From a virus: a stretch of 31,962 bases of DNA. Of the stretch, positions 31,201 to 31,962 are shown in pieces. How positions within the stretch are numbered: the stretch's first letter is position 1; the number at the start of each line of letters is the position of its first letter. The notes under the pieces are model-generated. The model saw only the letters and a program-made list of their open reading frames with translations, searched no databases and was not told where the DNA came from. Location of the stretch: positions 1 through 31,962 of the IMG/VR virus record IMGVR_UViG_3300044568_000352; one strand, given 5' to 3'. A program made the translations under genes and the position numbers.

Positions 31201-31962
31201 TAAGTCAAATAACTTACTGACTGAAGGCGCACAAACTCTCAATGGAGTTCTGCTAGTATCAGTTGTCAACGCAGGTGAGTTTGCGTCAGATGATGAGAAG
31301 TTTAAATCGCAAATGTTAAGTGGATTGACAGGCTTTGCGACAAGAGGCATTGATAGTGCAATGGGTGGTCCGTTTGGTGCGGCTCCTAGTTATGGAATGA
31401 GAACGCCTGACTTTAATCCTGCGGTACAAAGTAGATATTCTATTGCACAAGGAACACCGGATCTATCTCTAACATCAACAAATAGATATGGTCTTGTTGG
31501 TTCGGATGTTGCCTCTGATATTTCTAGCACCTATCAGTTAGGAAAACAAAATTATGATTTAACGGCTTCTGGTCAGCGTATGTCGTTGAATGCAATGAAT
31601 ACAAGCACTCAACAAAACGTATCTATAACTTCACAAGCCGATCAAAACAACCAAGCAGGCATGGAGAATCAGACACAGCAGATTGTTCATGCAATTAATA
31701 CACAGCCTCGCGCAAGCGGAGGCGGAAGCATGGGTGGAAGTTTTGGTGGAGATTTCACATCGTTCCTAGGAAACATGGCTGTTTCTTTTGTTGCGAACAA
31801 ACTTACATCCAAGATTAAGAATCCTTATTTGAGAGCGATTGCAAACTTCGGCATTCAAAGAGGCGCGCAATATATGTTCCCATCGGTTCTAGGCGGACCT
31901 GCCGCTGGTGGGGCTGCCGCTGGTGCAACTGGAGGTTCATTACTGACAGCAATGGGTATTGG
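28256..31962 (+). CDS. Tape-measure-like tail protein with lytic transglycosylase domain (cut by window edge)
   Basis: An open frame of 1235 codons runs to the right edge without a stop. The start ATG has AAGGCAAGG upstream and lies 27 bases after the gp26 extension. Residues about 1-150 are helical, Lys/Arg/Gln-rich and coiled-coil-like. Gly-rich hydrophobic stretches lie at about 165-193 and 260-285. Residues about 386-500 form an SLT-type domain: IIQVESGGRTNAAATTSRAY followed by GLGQFVPRTFNGL, with Glu393 as likely catalytic acid. A helical region, QYLKKAQQGFLNAFDRTLTK (about 735-755), and a long Gly/Ala/Gln-rich C-terminal part follow. Length, composition, position after gp26 and the muralytic insert fit a tape measure (gp29 role), probably injected to open the wall. 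Another large internal tail protein is the alternative. Confidence 0.75.
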   Translation, partial: MAQLGSYAQALGDIAKSSAMSGLEGLAKGMKYAAMREMPALVHGVAFAKEMRGRAGKIEEVKSKEVGKRQAAATENLVRQQATNNVISLDMARQLRAINANVQSQRQMMGQQVQAAKRTEQFAEEDAREKADFNRKLLRALEKMGGGAGGSGSPATGANASGGGIFDSILGAIGGNLGEILGGALGGYGAYKGIKSLRTGGVVAGGGRGGRGGGPRRPTYRDPKTGRFARRPGLFRRGLGALGGLGRGLVMNPLTKIPGWGWAGTALGAGLMFAPDIYDFFAGPPGGDLDVTSQDRQRALSRSFLTRFLSGGDERRARIEAATRLRRARYQRPTPYAQGRYGLENRAGRTGARQSNPGGPGSSPAITPNTVPPPANLPSGASQNINDLIIQVESGGRTNAAATTSRAYGLGQFVPRTFNGLVAQAKPGDALYGKTFDDYKASPALQRAAMAKLTETNVRTLQSRQIPIDDVSIYLAHFLGAGGATRVLRAPDTALLTDVVAKDQRDANPAVFSKVKTVADLKAWARRKIDQAKRELGTSSGRAAAASTPSSPVEGSDYNAQLQLTQQLGAAFARASNDPNTSPLARENIKTSYEAAAAKLATMQREPPAQLPSVTVTGRRVNRPGINVPDAPVRTGNRAVDAFLAQRSVTTANAPATRGISVASTSGTSVTTANAPLPVVDEEANQRLAKIEKSQGKVEKETKGLSVSSRLAARNFLRRERPTRRILSPEEEADQYLKKAQQGFLNAFDRTLTKAFKDFGTNFLKSVGYAPGGTPVSAQEAMRVGYAGNQLGRMLDLDKKVAKGLEKIIGKEYGRMLAPAVSQLGKAYLNSMAVGIGQSLFTGVSGRDAKSANAITGQILGNLAKGNKQIAMEQLLYGLTGIASGPETIAQSYGFRSAAEGIGYMAEVFAARSTDAVRGIFGWEDRTAPQQMRDPVTGRLFTPDQAGTDQSMRNIAAGGYGGIYRREAAQTLRTSQMTTMVGKSNNLLTEGAQTLNGVLLVSVVNAGEFASDDEKFKSQMLSGLTGFATRGIDSAMGGPFGAAPSYGMRTPDFNPAVQSRYSIAQGTPDLSLTSTNRYGLVGSDVASDISSTYQLGKQNYDLTASGQRMSLNAMNTSTQQNVSITSQADQNNQAGMENQTQQIVHAINTQPRASGGGSMGGSFGGDFTSFLGNMAVSFVANKLTSKIKNPYLRAIANFGIQRGAQYMFPSVLGGPAAGGAAAGATGGSLLTAMGI

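Noticed and set aside
1-31962. tRNA genes, CRISPR arrays, insertion sequences and integrase or attachment sites
   Set aside because: None was visible on reading; the window is almost fully occupied by virion genes with gaps below 100 bases.

Overview
The window looks like part of the virion-structure region of a T4-like contractile-tailed phage of the type found in marine bacteria (cyanophage or pelagimyophage relatives). The evidence is a nearly complete set of T4-type baseplate, neck and packaging genes in T4-like order, perfect T4 late promoter boxes (TATAAATA) ahead of gene blocks, low G+C, tightly packed genes (gaps of a few bases, ATGA overlaps), and large repeat-rich structural proteins of the marine T4-like kind. 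No tRNA, rRNA, CRISPR array, insertion sequence or bacterial gene was seen. The host cannot be settled from this sequence.

Minus strand, in order of transcription from 25585 down to 1: tail tube cap gp48-like, baseplate wedge gp53, a gp27-like hub protein, a P-loop kinase of zeta/AAA_33 type, a 77-aa small protein, spike gp5 (OB fold, no lysozyme domain), a histone Hc1-like 61-aa protein, gp25, gp6, a very long gp7-like wedge protein, gp8, a 2041-aa DUF4815-type protein, an 83-aa coiled-coil protein, a 632-aa repeat-rich fibre-like protein, and a 370-aa propeller-like protein that ends at a hairpin terminator. A new late promoter then drives gp13, gp14, gp15, gp16 (small terminase) and gp17 (large terminase, cut by the left edge).

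Plus strand, diverging at about 25.6 kb: gp4 (head completion, nuclease-like), a 199-aa protein that may be the DNA end protector, a tail-tube-fold protein, gp26, and an enormous tape-measure-like protein with a lytic transglycosylase domain, cut by the right edge.

The strongest unusual signal is at the 3' end of gp26. A T_TTT_TTC slippery heptamer lies about 9 bases after an internal Shine-Dalgarno-like GGAGGG, inside a 40-base overlap with a -1 frame ORF. That ORF has no usable start for most of its length and ends just before the tape-measure gene. This is the chaperone / frameshifted chaperone / tape measure layout of siphophages and P2-like phages, here in a T4-like phage. Other points of interest are the apparent move of peptidoglycan cleavage from gp5 to the tape measure, the Hc1-like protein and the kinase inside the baseplate operon, and small repeat modules shared between gp7, gp8 and the DUF4815 protein.
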